Shown: positions 12,301 through 23,823, numbered from the stretch's first letter. The stretch is DNA of 64,000 nucleotides from Pycnopodia helianthoides (GCA_032158295.1 CM063249.1:5905195-5969194), one strand, 5' to 3'. Notes: generated by a model not told the origin, from the sequence alone. Program-made: numbers and translations.

Positions 12301-14210
12301 TTTACATAAAACTTATGATGATGATAGTAGAAAACATCCTTTGAAATATTTCTGTCTGAAATGCCATATTTGATGAGAAATTAATAAACTGATTTTCCGA
12401 TTGGAGTTTATCGCTCAGTGAGCGTTTTATTCATTTGTTGAATCTATATGATTTCATGCAAATGTGTATGTGTTTTCACTATTTTCTCGTGACCCAGAGG
12501 CCGATCGATCTCAAACTTCTACAGGTTTGTCAGTTTATGTATATGGTGGATTACAAAAAGTGCTTACACTGCCAGCAACTGTTTTGTTAGCAAAAACCAG
12601 TTCTGTAATGTTCCTTTAACCAAATGTATACGTCATGTCTCATTACTACAGTTCTGTCGCAGGGTTACACAGATGGCCTTTTAGGGCATATTATACGTAC
12701 CGAATTGTATGTGTGAAACACATTATAATTAAAACTATTCAGTGAGAAGACGCCTCCTGATTGGTCAACGGCTATTGAGTCTGCGCGTTGCTGTACGTCT
12801 TCAATCATGGTAGAGAACGACAGGCCAAGCCCTTGCAGAGCATTACGGACGTTGTCTAACTGTGCAGGGCCAACCAGTATGTCAACGGGAGTATTCAATT
12901 GACTAGGGTCTGTCCAAAACTCAATCTGTAAAGTAAAAATATATCAACTTACGTGGTGAATAATTGTTCAATTGCTATTGGTAAAAATGACAGTTGGATG
13001 ACCCGCCCTGACTGGGCATTATCACTGGTATCCGCGGCTATGCCCTATTCATGAATCCCCACCAAACCACTGATGACCGGTTACCATCGGATCGTCCGTT
13101 CATCCAAATCTAGTTAATAATACAACCACGATCTTGTTTCGACTGAAGCAGAAATTGTAAATTTGGATGAAGTTTTGAGCATTATTATGAATTACCAATC
13201 CAAATGTAAAATAAAGACGTATAATGTTGACTTAAAGGCTTAAATGCTGTATTATTATTTATTTCTTTATTTGTTGTATTTGAATATCCTACCTCTCCAT
13301 GAAAGGTTTCTTGTAGGCTCCTTACTGACTGCAGCTGAGGCAAACTAGTCGGTAGGACACGAAAAACCTTGTAGCTAGAAATAAGAAGCACAGGAAAGAG
13401 AAATAGTACAAAGATGACCTATTTGCGCCATAGGACTTCTAACAAGAAAAAACAATACCCCCACACACGGTGGGCCAGTCTAAGAAAATGTTACTTAAAA
13501 AATGACCGCTTTACAGGGTAAACATTTCTGGTGGAACGTTTGCTGTGTTTTGCTCCTGCATTCCGTGAGGTTGTCTCTAGTAAGGTCTAGTCACTGCCTA
13601 TACTTTATGCATCTATTCATCTTTGACTACTCAGTGTGGTGGAGTGGACGCTCATTCCCTGTGCATTTGGTGCTCAATGTAGGGTATGGTGTCATCCCCC
13701 TCTATCTTCATTGTTTGCTCGGAAACTTAGGAATTCTTTAGAAGGGAGTGTACTTTTGTACAAGAGTAAAAAAAGTGTGTTAAAATATGGGAACACTTTG
13801 GGGTCCCTCTACCCCCATATCGGGCACTGAAAACATGTTTGTGAATCCCGTAAATCGAGGACTTCTTCAATTGTTTGGACTTGTATTGGTTCTGTACACG
13901 AAAGCGAAGCGAGGACGGTCAAAACACCCGAATCCTTTTTGTTAAAGTCCTCGGTTTCAATAGGTAGACACACTCGGAAACGTACCCAGGTGACGGATGA
14001 AGCAACGAAATGCACGCGTCTAAATTGACGAGAACAGCAAGTCTCGAATCTTTGAGTAACTCCTTGTTTCCGGAGCAATTAAATGAACCTAGTTCGGACC
14101 TATTGACAGATCGATTAAGATTTAATCACTTACCCATCGTATCTGATTTTTGTGTCTGCCAGACACAGGCCCAGAAGGGCTGCCAGGAGAATGAAGCGAA
14201 GCACGGCCAT
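6362..14210 (-). CDS. Secreted M14A metallocarboxypeptidase zymogen (CPA-like), 10 exons
   Basis: Exons in transcript order: 14134-14210, 13293-13374, 12701-12925, 10979-11083, 10485-10586, 10215-10325, 9730-9823, 8305-8504, 7182-7266, 6362-6540. They total 1260 bp or 419 codons, the usual family length. All introns are GT-AG and phases join without a break. The product starts with a signal peptide ([18 protein letters not shown]). An activation propeptide follows, to about residue 130, ending near FHTYNS. The rest is the peptidase M14 domain. Zinc ligands are His181 and Glu184 (HSGTHSREW) and His309 (DMHCYSQ). Substrate carboxylate is bound by Arg240 (WRKTR), Asn257-Arg258 (DPNRN) and Tyr361; the general base is Glu384 (PELRD). 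Cys251 and Cys274 match the family disulfide. Position 255 of the bovine enzyme is Ile368, as in carboxypeptidase A, predicting release of aromatic or aliphatic C-terminal residues. It is the middle member of a tandem array and probably a digestive enzyme activated by trypsin. Orthology to a single vertebrate CPA or CPB gene cannot be set. Confidence 0.95.
8690..9085 (+). mobile_element. tRNA-derived SINE (family 1), near full length
   Basis: The head has Pol III-type boxes: an A-box-like TGGCTGGGCGG at about 8700 and a B box GGGTTCGAGTC at about 8758-8768. The body shares CCCGGTGTTTCTGGCAG and CACCTTGTAAACC with the copy at 17400. The tail reads GCGCTGTATAAAAACTAGGTATTA, a LINE-like 3' end. 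It lies in intron 7 of the second carboxypeptidase gene and was probably mobilised by a LINE. Confidence 0.8.
9203..9675. mobile_element. MITE with 8-bp target duplication (hAT-like)
   Basis: The 473-bp element has terminal inverted repeats sharing CATAGAAATAGAAC; one side carries six extra bases after CATA, and the repeats continue to AGAGAATGC. Identical 8-bp direct repeats GTATAAAC flank it (9195-9202 and 9676-9683). An 8-bp duplication is typical of hAT elements. The interior holds no transposase and contains smaller inverted segments (for example CCCAGCG and CGCTGGG motifs). It sits in intron 7 of the second carboxypeptidase gene. Confidence 0.8.
11217..11345. mobile_element. Fold-back copy of tRNA-derived SINE (family 2)
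   Basis: Two inverted copies of a tRNA 3' half face each other. GAGCAGGATTTGAACCA at 11242-11258 pairs with TGGTTCAAATCCCGCTC at 11268-11284 with one mismatch. The outer arms GGGGTTGAACAAAG and its complement extend the inverted repeat. GGTTCAAATCCC is a B-box motif. The flank AAACCACAAGGGAAACTG also flanks the tRNA-like fragment at 62805-62845. It lies in intron 3 of the second carboxypeptidase gene. Confidence 0.7.
11691..11834. mobile_element. Small MITE with GGCCCAATT ends
   Basis: The ends read GGCCCAATTGTATACAGCTG and the complement of AGCAGCTCTATGAAATTGGA. The interior (ACAGAAAATATTGCGTAACA, GTGCTTAGCTACTTTTT) matches the larger copy at 24270-24464. It lies in intron 3 of the second carboxypeptidase gene. 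Confidence 0.7.
12240..12619 (+). mobile_element. TTAA-flanked MITE, copy 2
   Basis: This full-length copy begins TTAAAGGAACATTACAGAAT and ends in the inverted repeat followed by TTAA. The interior carries CACTATTTTCTCGTGACCCA and a CTCAGTGAGCG near-palindrome. TTAA on both sides with AGGAACATTACAG termini suggests mobilisation by a piggyBac-type transposase. It is in intron 3 of the second carboxypeptidase gene. Confidence 0.9.
13826..13968 (-). repeat. Dispersed repeat (AAATCGAGGACTT ends), copy 1
   Basis: Contains AAATCGAGGACTT, GCGAAGCGAGGACGGTCAAAACA and AAGTCCTCGG, all found in reverse orientation at 19668-19870. CGAGGACTT and AAGTCCTCG at its ends form an inverted repeat, so it is a probable MITE. 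It lies in intron 1 of the second carboxypeptidase gene. Confidence 0.6.
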
Positions 14211-14256
14211 CCTTATTTCTAAGTGAAGATCGTTTGTCCGTACTTTACGTTTTAAA

Positions 14257-16085
14257 GGAACTTCGACTTATTTGCATAATACAATTTTGGGTAATTGTTA
14301 ACTTGATTGTTACTCATTAATCAAATCGAAATTACGTATTGTTCTTTATGTTTCCTTTACACCGTAATGTGCAATGGAATTCACTTTAAACACTCTTGTT
14401 GTTTTCTCCTAATTGAAACAGTTTTACTTTTTTGTATGCGTGTATTGCTCCCTGTTGATAACGTTCAAATACATTCTAGCAAAAATCCCCTCCCCTATTT
14501 TAAAGCCCCTCCCCTATATTAAAGCCCTTCCCCTATTTCAAAGCCCTCCCCTCTCTTAAAACAAGGCAAATGACTCTTAGATATCTTCGATTCTGCTTCG
14601 TTGATGGTTTTTAAGGCTTTTCCAAACCTCGGCTTAGGCTCCGTGTACGGTTCCGGGCTTCATTTGATGTTAGAAACACCGTACAAAATTGTACACTGCT
14701 CCAAAATTGGTAACGGAGCCGGAGCCGGAGCCAGAGCCTAAAGCCGAAGTTTCGAAAAGGCCCCGAATAAACTCAGCAGTTGAACTCAAAATGGCCACGA
14801 AGCCAAAGCTTGTATCGGTACCAAAGAAAAAAACATGGTGAAAGAAGACTTTAGCAATTAACTTCTGAAACTTATAGATGTCGATCAGGCATCGATTTAT
14901 GTTCAATCCATCCGTAAAATATCGGTAATTGGGACAGATATAAATTGCTGATTAATTTGATTTTATAGTGTAAAACTTTCAAGTAAACATTCAGCGACAA
15001 AATGAGAACAAAATCGGCATTTTTCGAGCTTAGATCGTAAATTGCTTGACCATTCTCCTGTATTTAACAATTTGGATTACATATTGTTCATGAGAGATGT
15101 TTAAACTTGCTGACATAGACCTTCTCCAGAACACCGGGTACTTATGCAATTATTAACGCTTAAACTTGATATGGGTTTAAGATTAGGAGATTAAAAACAA
15201 TTTTCGGGTGTAATTAACACAGCTGGTTTGATTGATAACATTTAAATCCTCTTTTATTTTATCAAATATTATCTGTTTTGTTTTTCTGTATCAACAGAAA
15301 CTTAACAGATGTGTTCTTGTTATCTTTGCAAGATAATTGTAATGACGTCATTTGATAATCGAATCTCCTTTGGTCACACATTGAACACACTTTTATACTA
15401 CAGAGAGGTTGGTATTAATGAAAATATCCCGTTAAAGGCCCTGTACACTATTGGTGAGATCGAAAAACACAATGTTCACAGATTCACACATAACTTACAT
15501 GATTTAAAGTAAGTAATGGTAGAAAGGGTTCCTTAAAATATTTCTGCCTAAAATGCTATCGTTTCTGAGAAACGAGTAAAACAATAGTAATTATCGCGCG
15601 CGATAATTTGAAAAAACAGAAAACACATAAGATCTCTTTTCACTATTTTCTCGTGACCTCGATGACCAATTGAGCTCAAACTTTCACAGGTTTGTTTGTT
15701 CATGCATATGTTTAATCACACAAAATGTGGACACTGATTTTGAGCCGTTACCAAAAGTGTACAATACCTTTTAAGTATAAATGATTTCCGTCAATCAATC
15801 GATTCGCCAGTTTCTATGAAACATTTAATTAGTAATTTGTAGTCAATATTTACTGTTATGTTTTGATTGATAAGCTCATTTATCGATTATTTAAACAACA
15901 GTTTTAGTCGATATTATAATGATTAAACAAGTTGGTTAATACATATTGGTTTATTCTCAAAAGCAACTTTGAATTTCAAATCTAAATAACCACACGTAGT
16001 ATCCACAGACAAACAATCTTTGGACATAAATTGCAGTCCACATAACATTGAGATACCTCAAAGATGATGCTTGACAAGGACACAA
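14257..16085. other. Intergenic region between the second and third carboxypeptidase genes
   Basis: Contains no recognisable gene. A 149-bp inverted-repeat element lies at 14614-14762 (ends CTTTTCCAAACC and CTTTTCGAAAC, GC-rich GGAGCC interior). A TTAA-flanked MITE lies at 15432-15774. The rest is AT-rich and unassigned. Control elements of the second gene must lie here, but only a weak TTTAAAA at 14250-14256 was seen. Confidence 0.6.
15432..15774 (+). mobile_element. TTAA-flanked MITE, third family
   Basis: Termini are TTAAAGGCCCTGTACACTAT and the inverted GTGTACAATACCTTTTAA, with TTAA at each end. The interior shares CACTATTTTCTCGTGACC and CTCAAACTTTCACAGGTTTG with the 390-bp family, and has a perfect palindrome ATTATCGCGCGCGATAAT at about 15594-15611. 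Confidence 0.8.
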
Positions 16086-16091
16086 TTTATT
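16086..16091 (-). terminator. Candidate polyadenylation signal of the third carboxypeptidase gene
   Basis: AATAAA on the minus strand (TTTATT on plus), about 200 bp downstream of the stop codon at 16294-16296. Distance and orientation fit a 3' UTR of ordinary length. Confidence 0.45.
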
Positions 16092-16293
16092 TTATGTACG
16101 TCACAAACAATACCTTGCACAGAAAATATAAACCATTACCAAGCCGTATTGTATGATTGACCCATCCCTGAATTCAATTGTTCTAAGAACTTTCAAAATA
16201 CCTGGTGTTTGTTTGTTTGTTTGTTGTTGTTTTTGTTTACGCCAAACCACTATTTAAACACTGAGTAATGTTCGACTTTCTCATGATAGTTTT

Positions 16294-19200
16294 TTAGACG
16301 ATGAAGTTGTTTCCGATAGCCTTAACGGCTTCGAGGGTCTCGACGGCACTGTCCTTGATGAATCTAGCCGGGATCAGGAAACCATAGCTCCCGGTATCTC
16401 TGAGCTCTGGGGCGAATGAGTAAGGAATACCAGCTACTCCATAAGCCCAGTCAGCACTGGAGCCCGCTGCTTCATCTAGAACGAGAGAAAACAAACCGCT
16501 TATTGTAGTTAAGGGAATATATTTTGAGGCAAAGTTTGGTAACAAAATGTCAATGCAATCAGAAATGAATATTGAATTCTATAAATCTGTTTTCTAATTT
16601 AAAAAAAATCATCTTTTTGAAAGAGTGACTGTAAAGGGACGAATAATAGATCCAATTGACTGGGAAGGGGAGACATTCTAGCCGACGACCTCAACTCTAT
16701 AGTTAAATCTGTCAACAATGTATCAATGCCACTCGCGTATTATCAAAAACCCGTATACATTATCACATCACACACAACTTCATTGGTTCCAGTCTAACAA
16801 AGAGTTAACTTCACAATGATATTGCCCTCATGGAAAGCTATGAATTACAGGGCACCACCGTACCTTAAGGAACTTCTCTCACCTTTAAACTCAAAGTCGC
16901 AATCTTCGATCTACGAACAAACTTCTCCTATTAACTGTCCCTAAAACAACCGCTTCCTATGGTGATCGTGCCTTTTCAGTATCTACTCCAAAACTCTGAA
17001 ACTCTTTACCATTAATATCCAAGCTATAGAATCTCTGGACATTTTCAAAAACATGCTTAAAACAAAATGTCGGCATTGTTTACGAATGACTCTATATATT
17101 GTGCTTATCCACTTGTTTAACTTACATATAATATTAGCAATGCTTCCTGTGGTGTATTTGGTTCCGTATACTGACGTCAGTGCTGCAACAGCCTTATCAG
17201 CTAGCGCTTTCTGCACACGGGAAAAAAAAACAATTACCAAACAATTTATGTCTGATGGTTCTTTCTTGAGATGGTCAAATTAAATATGAGGAGAGCTCCA
17301 TATCTTTGTGGACGGCCAATTTAGTCCTGAGGATTGTTGTTTGACTTTACTTGAACACAGAAAGCCCCCAATAACCCCTCCAAACCCTTCACGACACGTG
17401 GCGTCTCGTGGCTTCATGGTCTAGGGTTTCGGATCAGCAGAGTGTGGGTTCGAGTCCCTGTCTTGACACTAATTGTGTCCTCTATAGCGAGGCACTTGAC
17501 CATTATGGCTTCGTCTTTCGGATGGGACATTAGGTCCCGTGCTTTGTGTAATGCTCGTTGACGAATCCAGTTACACTTATTGCTCAGACTGAGAAGGGGT
17601 TTAGCCCCGGTGTTTCTGGCAGTGGCTGTTGAGTGCTCCATCACCTTGTAAACCCTCAAGGTGCTACATAAATGGGTCTCATAATTCAAAAACATTAAAA
17701 ACACGTCATATTATGATTTTTTTCTTAATAAGCATTTTGATACGCGCGTAGATAATAAGATATTGTTATTATTTTACAATACAATAAATGTTGATAATTG
17801 TCAAGATATTTTCTACACAAGTTTTATAACAACCGGGACTTTATTCTGATCAAAATGGCCGCTTATTGTACAGATCGAGGAAATCGTACTTAACCTATCG
17901 GCCTCACCTGGTCTGCGTAATTAGCAGGGAGTCTCTTGGTGTAACCCCAGGGCACCATCCAGTATTGACTGTAGCAATGGAAGTCAACAAACACCTGTAC
18001 ATTCCTCAGTGTAAGGATGTAGTCGGTGACGGTCTTAACCTCGACTTCAGTATGGGCTGCGGTACCACAGTACGTATCGGAGCATGGGAAGTTGCTGGCA
18101 CCAGTCTCTGTGAAGTCAGAGTGGGGAAAAATGGCTGATTAATCATAAGCCATGTCAGAATTATTGGTTTGGCCGAGGCATTGTATACGGAACTTCTTGT
18201 TCTGATTACCGCTGCAGCAGCTAGCGACCACAGCCAAGTGCTCTGGACTTTGCAGGAGCAACAGCGACCTCTATTGTTTTCAATGGATGAGTTATTTTGT
18301 TTACTACACTGGCGCCATCATCTACAAATGTTTTTAACAAGTTCCTTGTGAAACCACTGGATTCAGTTTAATCTGTCATGTTGAATCTCCGAATCGTAAA
18401 GCGCATGAGAAACAAAATCGCTGGTGAGGATAAGCCACAGTTTTCAAAACGTTAGTTTAGACGTTCCCAAACCACGGCAACGGTCTATAGGACTGTGGCT
18501 TCAGCTATCTGTCGGGCTCAGTTTGATATTGCGTGCTTTCAGTTATTGGATTCAAAATGGCGGATGTAGCCTGAGCCACAGCCAATAAAAAAGAGTCGAC
18601 GATCCCCTGTTCGGATATCCCTTGAATATTTCACAGAGAGTTGTAAACTTACCGCACCAGTGGTGGTCCCAGTTTCTGTTGGGGTCCGTTCCAACACAGG
18701 CGGAGAGATAGGTTGGGGATCGGGTCTTACGCCACATGCGATCCTTGAGAAAGAAATCATAATAATAGTAGTCATTTATTGACGGAAGCCTGGTTATCAA
18801 TGTACAAACAACGTACTTAAAGGAACATTACAGAATTGGTAAGAAAAAAACTTGTAAAATGTACATTTTTATCACAGATTTACATAAAACTTACACGGTC
18901 TAATGATGATAGAAAACATCCCTTGAAATATTTTTGTCCGAAATTCCATATTTGATGAGAAATGAATAAAACTAATTTTCCGATTTGAATTTATCGCTCA
19001 GTGAGCGTTTTATTCATTTGTTGAATCTATATGATTTCATGCAAATGTGTAATCGGTTTTTCACTATTTTCTCGTGACCCAGATGGCCGATCGATCTCAA
19101 ACTTCTACAGGTTTGTCAGTTTATGTATATGGTGGATTACATAAAGTGCTTAATACACTGCCAGCAACTGTTTGGTTAGCAAAAATCAATTCTGTAATGT

Positions 19201-22200
19201 TCCTTTAACGGAGCCTTTTCAAAGCTCGGTTTTTTGATATCCCAAAAATGTAAAATGCTACAGTTCTATTCAAACTTACACCACTCCATGTGTACTCGTA
19301 GCCATCAGGGTTGAACATGGGTAGGATGTACCAATCGATCTGGTCCAGGAGGGTTGTTATGGTGGAATCGCTGCCGTAGCCCTGAACCATCTACAGAAAT
19401 AATTAATGATGAACGAGATGAATAAAAAAAGGCTTAATTTTACTCACATCAGTGTAACTAGAGTAAACTGTAAATATCGTATTGATTGTAATCACACTTA
19501 AATAATATCATTTATTACAAATGGCTTAACGACACATTTTCATTTTGGGATGGGGGGGTGGGGGGAAGAAGACCAAGTAGGGGCGAAGAATTTGGGAGCT
19601 TTAATGTTTCGAACCATTCAAGTGCAATTTTTGTCGATCTCATTTGTGTGTGTGAGCGTGCCTACCCGTTGAAACCGAGGACTTTAACAAAAGGGATCCC
19701 GGTGTTTTGACCGAGGGAGAACGTCCTCGCTTCGCTTTCTTGTACAAAACCAATGGGGACGTCGCAAAAAAAAAAACCAAAAAACAAAAAACAAGTCCAA
19801 ACAATGGGAGAACAAAGAGAAGTCCTCGATTTACGGTATTCACAAACAGGTGTGATTTCAAATTTCACTACCTTATGGAGACCGAGAACAAAACAGAAAA
19901 GGGGTAACAAAGGGTCTCCATAGGGAATTTCTAAAAACTGGGTTGCTCCACAAGGAATGTTGTGTACAAAGTCTATGGGAGGTTCTTAACTATACAGGGA
20001 CAAAAGAAAGCACAAAAGATGTATCCACAGGGATGCAAAAAATAGAATGGGTGTGTGTGTGGGGGGGTGTAGAGGGTGGGGCATTGGTTCTGAGCGGAGG
20101 GGGGGGGGCTCCCACCCCGCTCCCCCCTCTAGTAACGCCATCGGTTATTAAAATCTGTTTGCAAACATCAAACTTACCATGTCGACCATGGCGAGCATTG
20201 TGGCTGGTGACAGCCACTCGCGGGAGTGCACGCCACTCTCCAACCAGATAATGGGCTTGTTGAAGCCACGTTTGCCGATCTACAATAATTCGGGGAAAAA
20301 TATATTAAACCATAATTCAGGAATGAATGTTAGAAATGATCAGGGTTGATTTTTTAAGACGAGACGACATCGGAGGACAGAGAGGCTTTTTGTCACGGTT
20401 TCAGGATTTGAATTAAAGGGGATGCGATATTCAGTATTCAGAAAGGCACATCTACACTCAATGTAACATGAACTGTCAACTTAATTTGTTAAACATTTCA
20501 ATGCAAGCTGTTCTAGTACACATTACAAAAAAACACGGTTTTGGTGATAACAAATATTCCCTTTCTCTCCGGAGAAAGGATCATTTGGTCTACATTTATG
20601 CAGCAGACATGCAACAACCGTCGAGTGACCAAGACTTCAGTTTACACGGTATTTATTATGACGTCATACCTTAAGGAGCTTAATTTGTCTTCCTTCGTAT
20701 GATGTCCCAAGAAGCTCCTCAGTAACAATGCTGCTGTACTGGCTGGCTATGTCGCTCACCCATTGGTTGATCTGAAAGAAATTCGTCCAATAGGAATTAA
20801 CGAAACAACTCAACACTGGTTCCCTGACGTTCCCTATATAGTCTCCACCCACATGTCTATATTATGCGTTTACCGTGGACATTTTAAGAGTACACAGACC
20901 CACAAGCACACTTCTGTTACAACTTTGTTCTTCGCCCAGCCAGGCTGGGAATCGAACCCCCGTTAGTGCACAAACAGAACTTAAGTCAGGTTCCACCACT
21001 GCTGTTGCTGCTTGCACTGGGGAAGTTGTCACGTTCGCTGGTATCCTTACCTCATCATATGTGTGATAGCTGTCATAATCAAATGCAGCAGAAGTCGACA
21101 CCTCGGATCTCTGTTTCTGCTCTTCGATCAACTGCTCGACATTGTCGATGAAGACCTCAGTCTGGATACCGTGATCACTAAGAATTGCCAGAACCTCGCT
21201 CTGGACATTTGGTCCAACCATGAAGTCGATCGGCTTACCAGCGTGACGTGGCTCAGCCCAGAAGTCAAGCTAAAGAAACACAACCAACACTTACCATTAC
21301 TAAAGTTATAGAAATAAAACCAACACTTTAACTACCACACCACTATTACTGAAACTGTCGATTCCTTCAAACTGGACACTCGTCACTTATGTCTTTTTTA
21401 AACGTTTTTTTCCCTGTTCTCTCCTAACCATTAATCTTGTTTAAAATTTTTCGCTGACTGTTAAGACATTGAAAATACCTGGCCCGATTTCCTGCTCACC
21501 GCAAAACTCTACGCTTATGGCATCTTGTAAACCACATGAATCTACGGGCTGTAAGCGCAGAATTTTGAGAATTTGGGCCCAGGTAATACCCAAATGAATT
21601 CTTTTTGTAATATATTTTTAAAGGAAACACAAGGTAAGGCATATGATGAATTCATAAATCATTATGTTAAAATATCTCCACGTCCATTGTATATCCAAGG
21701 CTATAGCTTTTGTCTAAAAAACTGTAGAGTTAAATTTTCTGATTGATAATTATTGTATTTGTATTTGTAAATAATGATGAATTCTCCTTTGAATCTGGTA
21801 GTATACAGTTGCACTGAAGTTTGAAATTAGAAAAAAAATGACACTATTTAAAAGTGTCATCTTTTTTGTGGCGCATTTATACATTTTTAATCGTATTAGT
21901 CGTAAATGTTGAAATGAGAAGAATTATTGTCACTAAGTTTGCGAATTTCATACTTTTTAGTCCTTGTTGAAAAGTTTGAGTTGATAAGAGTTAGGCCTAA
22001 TAACATTCTGTGATGCATTCTAAACCCTTTTTAAGGCCTATTTGCAACCAAATGAGAAGAATCGCTGTCATTATTTTGTGGTGCATTTTGTACCTTTCCT
22101 TCGAGAAGAGTCCTAAGGAATCCCATTTTACGAACTTCGTCATCGTCACGTGGGTTTACACGAAACACCTTGAAGCTGTGTAGGAAAGAATGAAGCATTT

Positions 22201-23763
22201 AGTGCCGCCATTCTAATGTATTGTAAATAATGAAAACCAAAGCGAGGATGACAGGCAAATATAGTATGACCCTATAATGGCAAAAACAAAAACTGTTGTT
22301 TATAGGGAATTGAAGCTGTACTGTACTTATTCTGTCAGGAAACATGGTCGACGTCATTCTGATTACAAATTTCAAAAGCTCAAACGCTCATTTTAATAAT
22401 TGCCATCATTGAGTCAATTAGCATTAATAACATTTACTCAATAGAGCAATTTAAGCATACAAGTTGCACAGTATAAGACACAGGAGTATTCATAGATATA
22501 TTTACATTTTGTAAGTAGGCCCTTTGTTCCTATCCAACGCTAAGTCAACACCAGAAGCAAAGCCTGATTCAAACAAATTCTAAAATTAGTTTCGAGCACC
22601 AATGCCCAACAGTGCCAAAAACCATTTCCCGCCCAACACACTGCAGACGCAAGGTTTGTCACGTGCGGCCACTTCGACGCTTTAAGTTGTACAGCATTTT
22701 GTCCCTCCGAGTTAGAACTCGGAAATTTCTTTTTTTAGCACGTAGCTGTATGCATTTTTTATTCGTCGAGTTGCTCCTGCAGGCATAACAGAACGTTTGG
22801 TTTGTATGAAAGGTTAAATACTTATAGATTTGGGAGGCGGGTATAATTTCTACCCCTCATTTCTGGAAGGTTTTTTTTATGTGAAATCTGAAATCGGCAA
22901 AACCTGGATATGTGGTGAATAGAAATGTGACCCCGGGGGGACACCGTCCTGTTTTCACAACGGGAGAGGGTTGTTCGACTGACGAAAATTACCCTACCTT
23001 CGGCTTATTTTCTGTGCGCTTAGGCGAAATGTAGTGAGCTCGATTCTTACAGATGGCCGTCACCACTTGCAGATTATTTATTAAAGGCTTTCCTTGAACG
23101 ATCTTTTCTTTTATCTGAATTACTTTGTGCTGCTTTTACAATTTCAGTTGTATTCACAAAAATACCCAGTATTGTGCAGTTGTGTTTACATATTATTTAA
23201 AATCATTCTCATTGAATGAAACTACAGTCTTGTGGTTGTTTCAAGAGAATATTTGCCCAAATCCTCGATTAAATAGTTATCCTTTGAAACTATTTTTTAA
23301 GAGCAGAAAAGCACAGCAGGCCTATACGGTTTGTTTGCTTGTTTGCTATGCAGGCATATCACTAACCAACATTTGTTCAATTCCAAAATGATTAAACTAG
23401 TTCTTGATTGCTTACTAATGCCGGTCATCTATGACTCATGAAGCCGGCATTAGGCAGAAAGAAAAAGAAACCACAGAGTTGATGACAAGACAATGTGATT
23501 TGAGTACTTCAAGCAGCAAACTTTTTCCCCGTCTCTCAACAAAATCGAAAGTTTCTGAAATTTACATCTAATAATGTTTCAAGTGAAATCACCATATGAA
23601 AATTTGTAGTGTATTTTGTAAGTTTTTACCAAAATACAAGAAATATAAACTTTAAAAAAATAAAATATGAAACCTCTGCAACGTAGACTTACCCGTCATA
23701 ATTAATTCCCCCGAGGCAGACCCCGAGCAATGCCACCAAAACAGCTACTTTGAACAAACCCAT
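16294..23763 (-). CDS. Secreted M14A metallocarboxypeptidase zymogen with Ala at position 255, 10 exons
   Basis: Exons in transcript order: 23693-23763, 22094-22175, 21051-21269, 20670-20771, 20178-20279, 19280-19390, 18653-18743, 17908-18107, 17126-17210, 16294-16475. They total 1245 bp or 414 codons. Exon lengths and phases match the paralogue at 6362-14210 one for one. A signal peptide ([18 protein letters not shown]) is followed by a propeptide ending [11 protein letters not shown] and the M14 domain. Zinc ligands are His176 and Glu179 (GVHSREW) and His303 (VDFHCYSQ). Arg234, Asn251-Arg252, Tyr355 and Glu378 (PELRD) complete the active site. Extra cysteines at 259 and 273 flank Cys268. 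The S1' floor residue is Ala362, unlike Ile in CPA, Asp in CPB or Arg in CPO, so specificity is uncertain. A good TATA box lies at 23816-23823. The exon 2 donor (GTACAA) is weak but keeps frame. Confidence 0.95.
16855..17055 (+). pseudogene. Decayed LINE reverse transcriptase, C-terminal tail
   Basis: Plus-strand translation gives [11 protein letters not shown], then after frame changes [13 protein letters not shown] and [11 protein letters not shown]. This order is the conserved tail of many non-LTR reverse transcriptases. Stops and at least one frameshift show it is dead. It lies in intron 9 of the third carboxypeptidase gene, antisense to it. Confidence 0.65.
17126..17210 (-). CDS. Exon 9 of the third carboxypeptidase gene
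   Basis: This 85-bp exon is listed separately because it is short and lies between LINE and SINE debris, so an automatic caller could lose it. It encodes [19 protein letters not shown] and ends one base into the codon for Tyr355, the substrate-binding Tyr248 equivalent; the codon is completed by the last exon at 16475. The matching exon in the paralogue (7182-7266) is also 85 bp. Confidence 0.9.
17400..17770 (+). mobile_element. tRNA-derived SINE (family 1), second plus-strand copy
   Basis: Has the B box GGGTTCGAGTCCC at about 17449-17461, the core CCCGGTGTTTCTGGCAG and the CACCTTGTAAACC block shared with the copy at 8690. The tail ends in GATAATAAGATATTGTTATTATT. It lies in intron 8 of the third carboxypeptidase gene. 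Confidence 0.8.
18817..19208 (+). mobile_element. TTAA-flanked MITE, copy 3
   Basis: Full length with TTAA at both ends and AGGAACATTACAG termini. It makes up about 390 of the 536 bases of intron 6 of the third carboxypeptidase gene, between the exons carrying the NPDGY and WRKTR motifs. The paralogue lacks an insertion there. Confidence 0.9.
19668..19870 (+). repeat. Dispersed repeat (AAATCGAGGACTT ends), copy 2
   Basis: The reverse-oriented relative of 13826-13968, with CCGAGGACTTTAACAAAAGG at one end and GTCCTCGATTTACGG at the other. It has an A-rich interior and sits in intron 5 of the third carboxypeptidase gene. Confidence 0.6.
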
Positions 23764-23815
23764 CGTCACCCTCAAAATCTCACTCCACACTGTTCTCCAA
23801 CGAAAACCAGGTGTC

Positions 23816-23823
23816 TTTATATA
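23816..23823 (-). promoter_or_regulatory. TATA box of the third carboxypeptidase gene
   Basis: The minus strand reads TATATAAA 53-60 bases upstream of the ATG at 23763. A start site 25-30 bases downstream of the box would give a 5' leader of about 30 bases. This is the best promoter-like element in the window. Confidence 0.65.
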
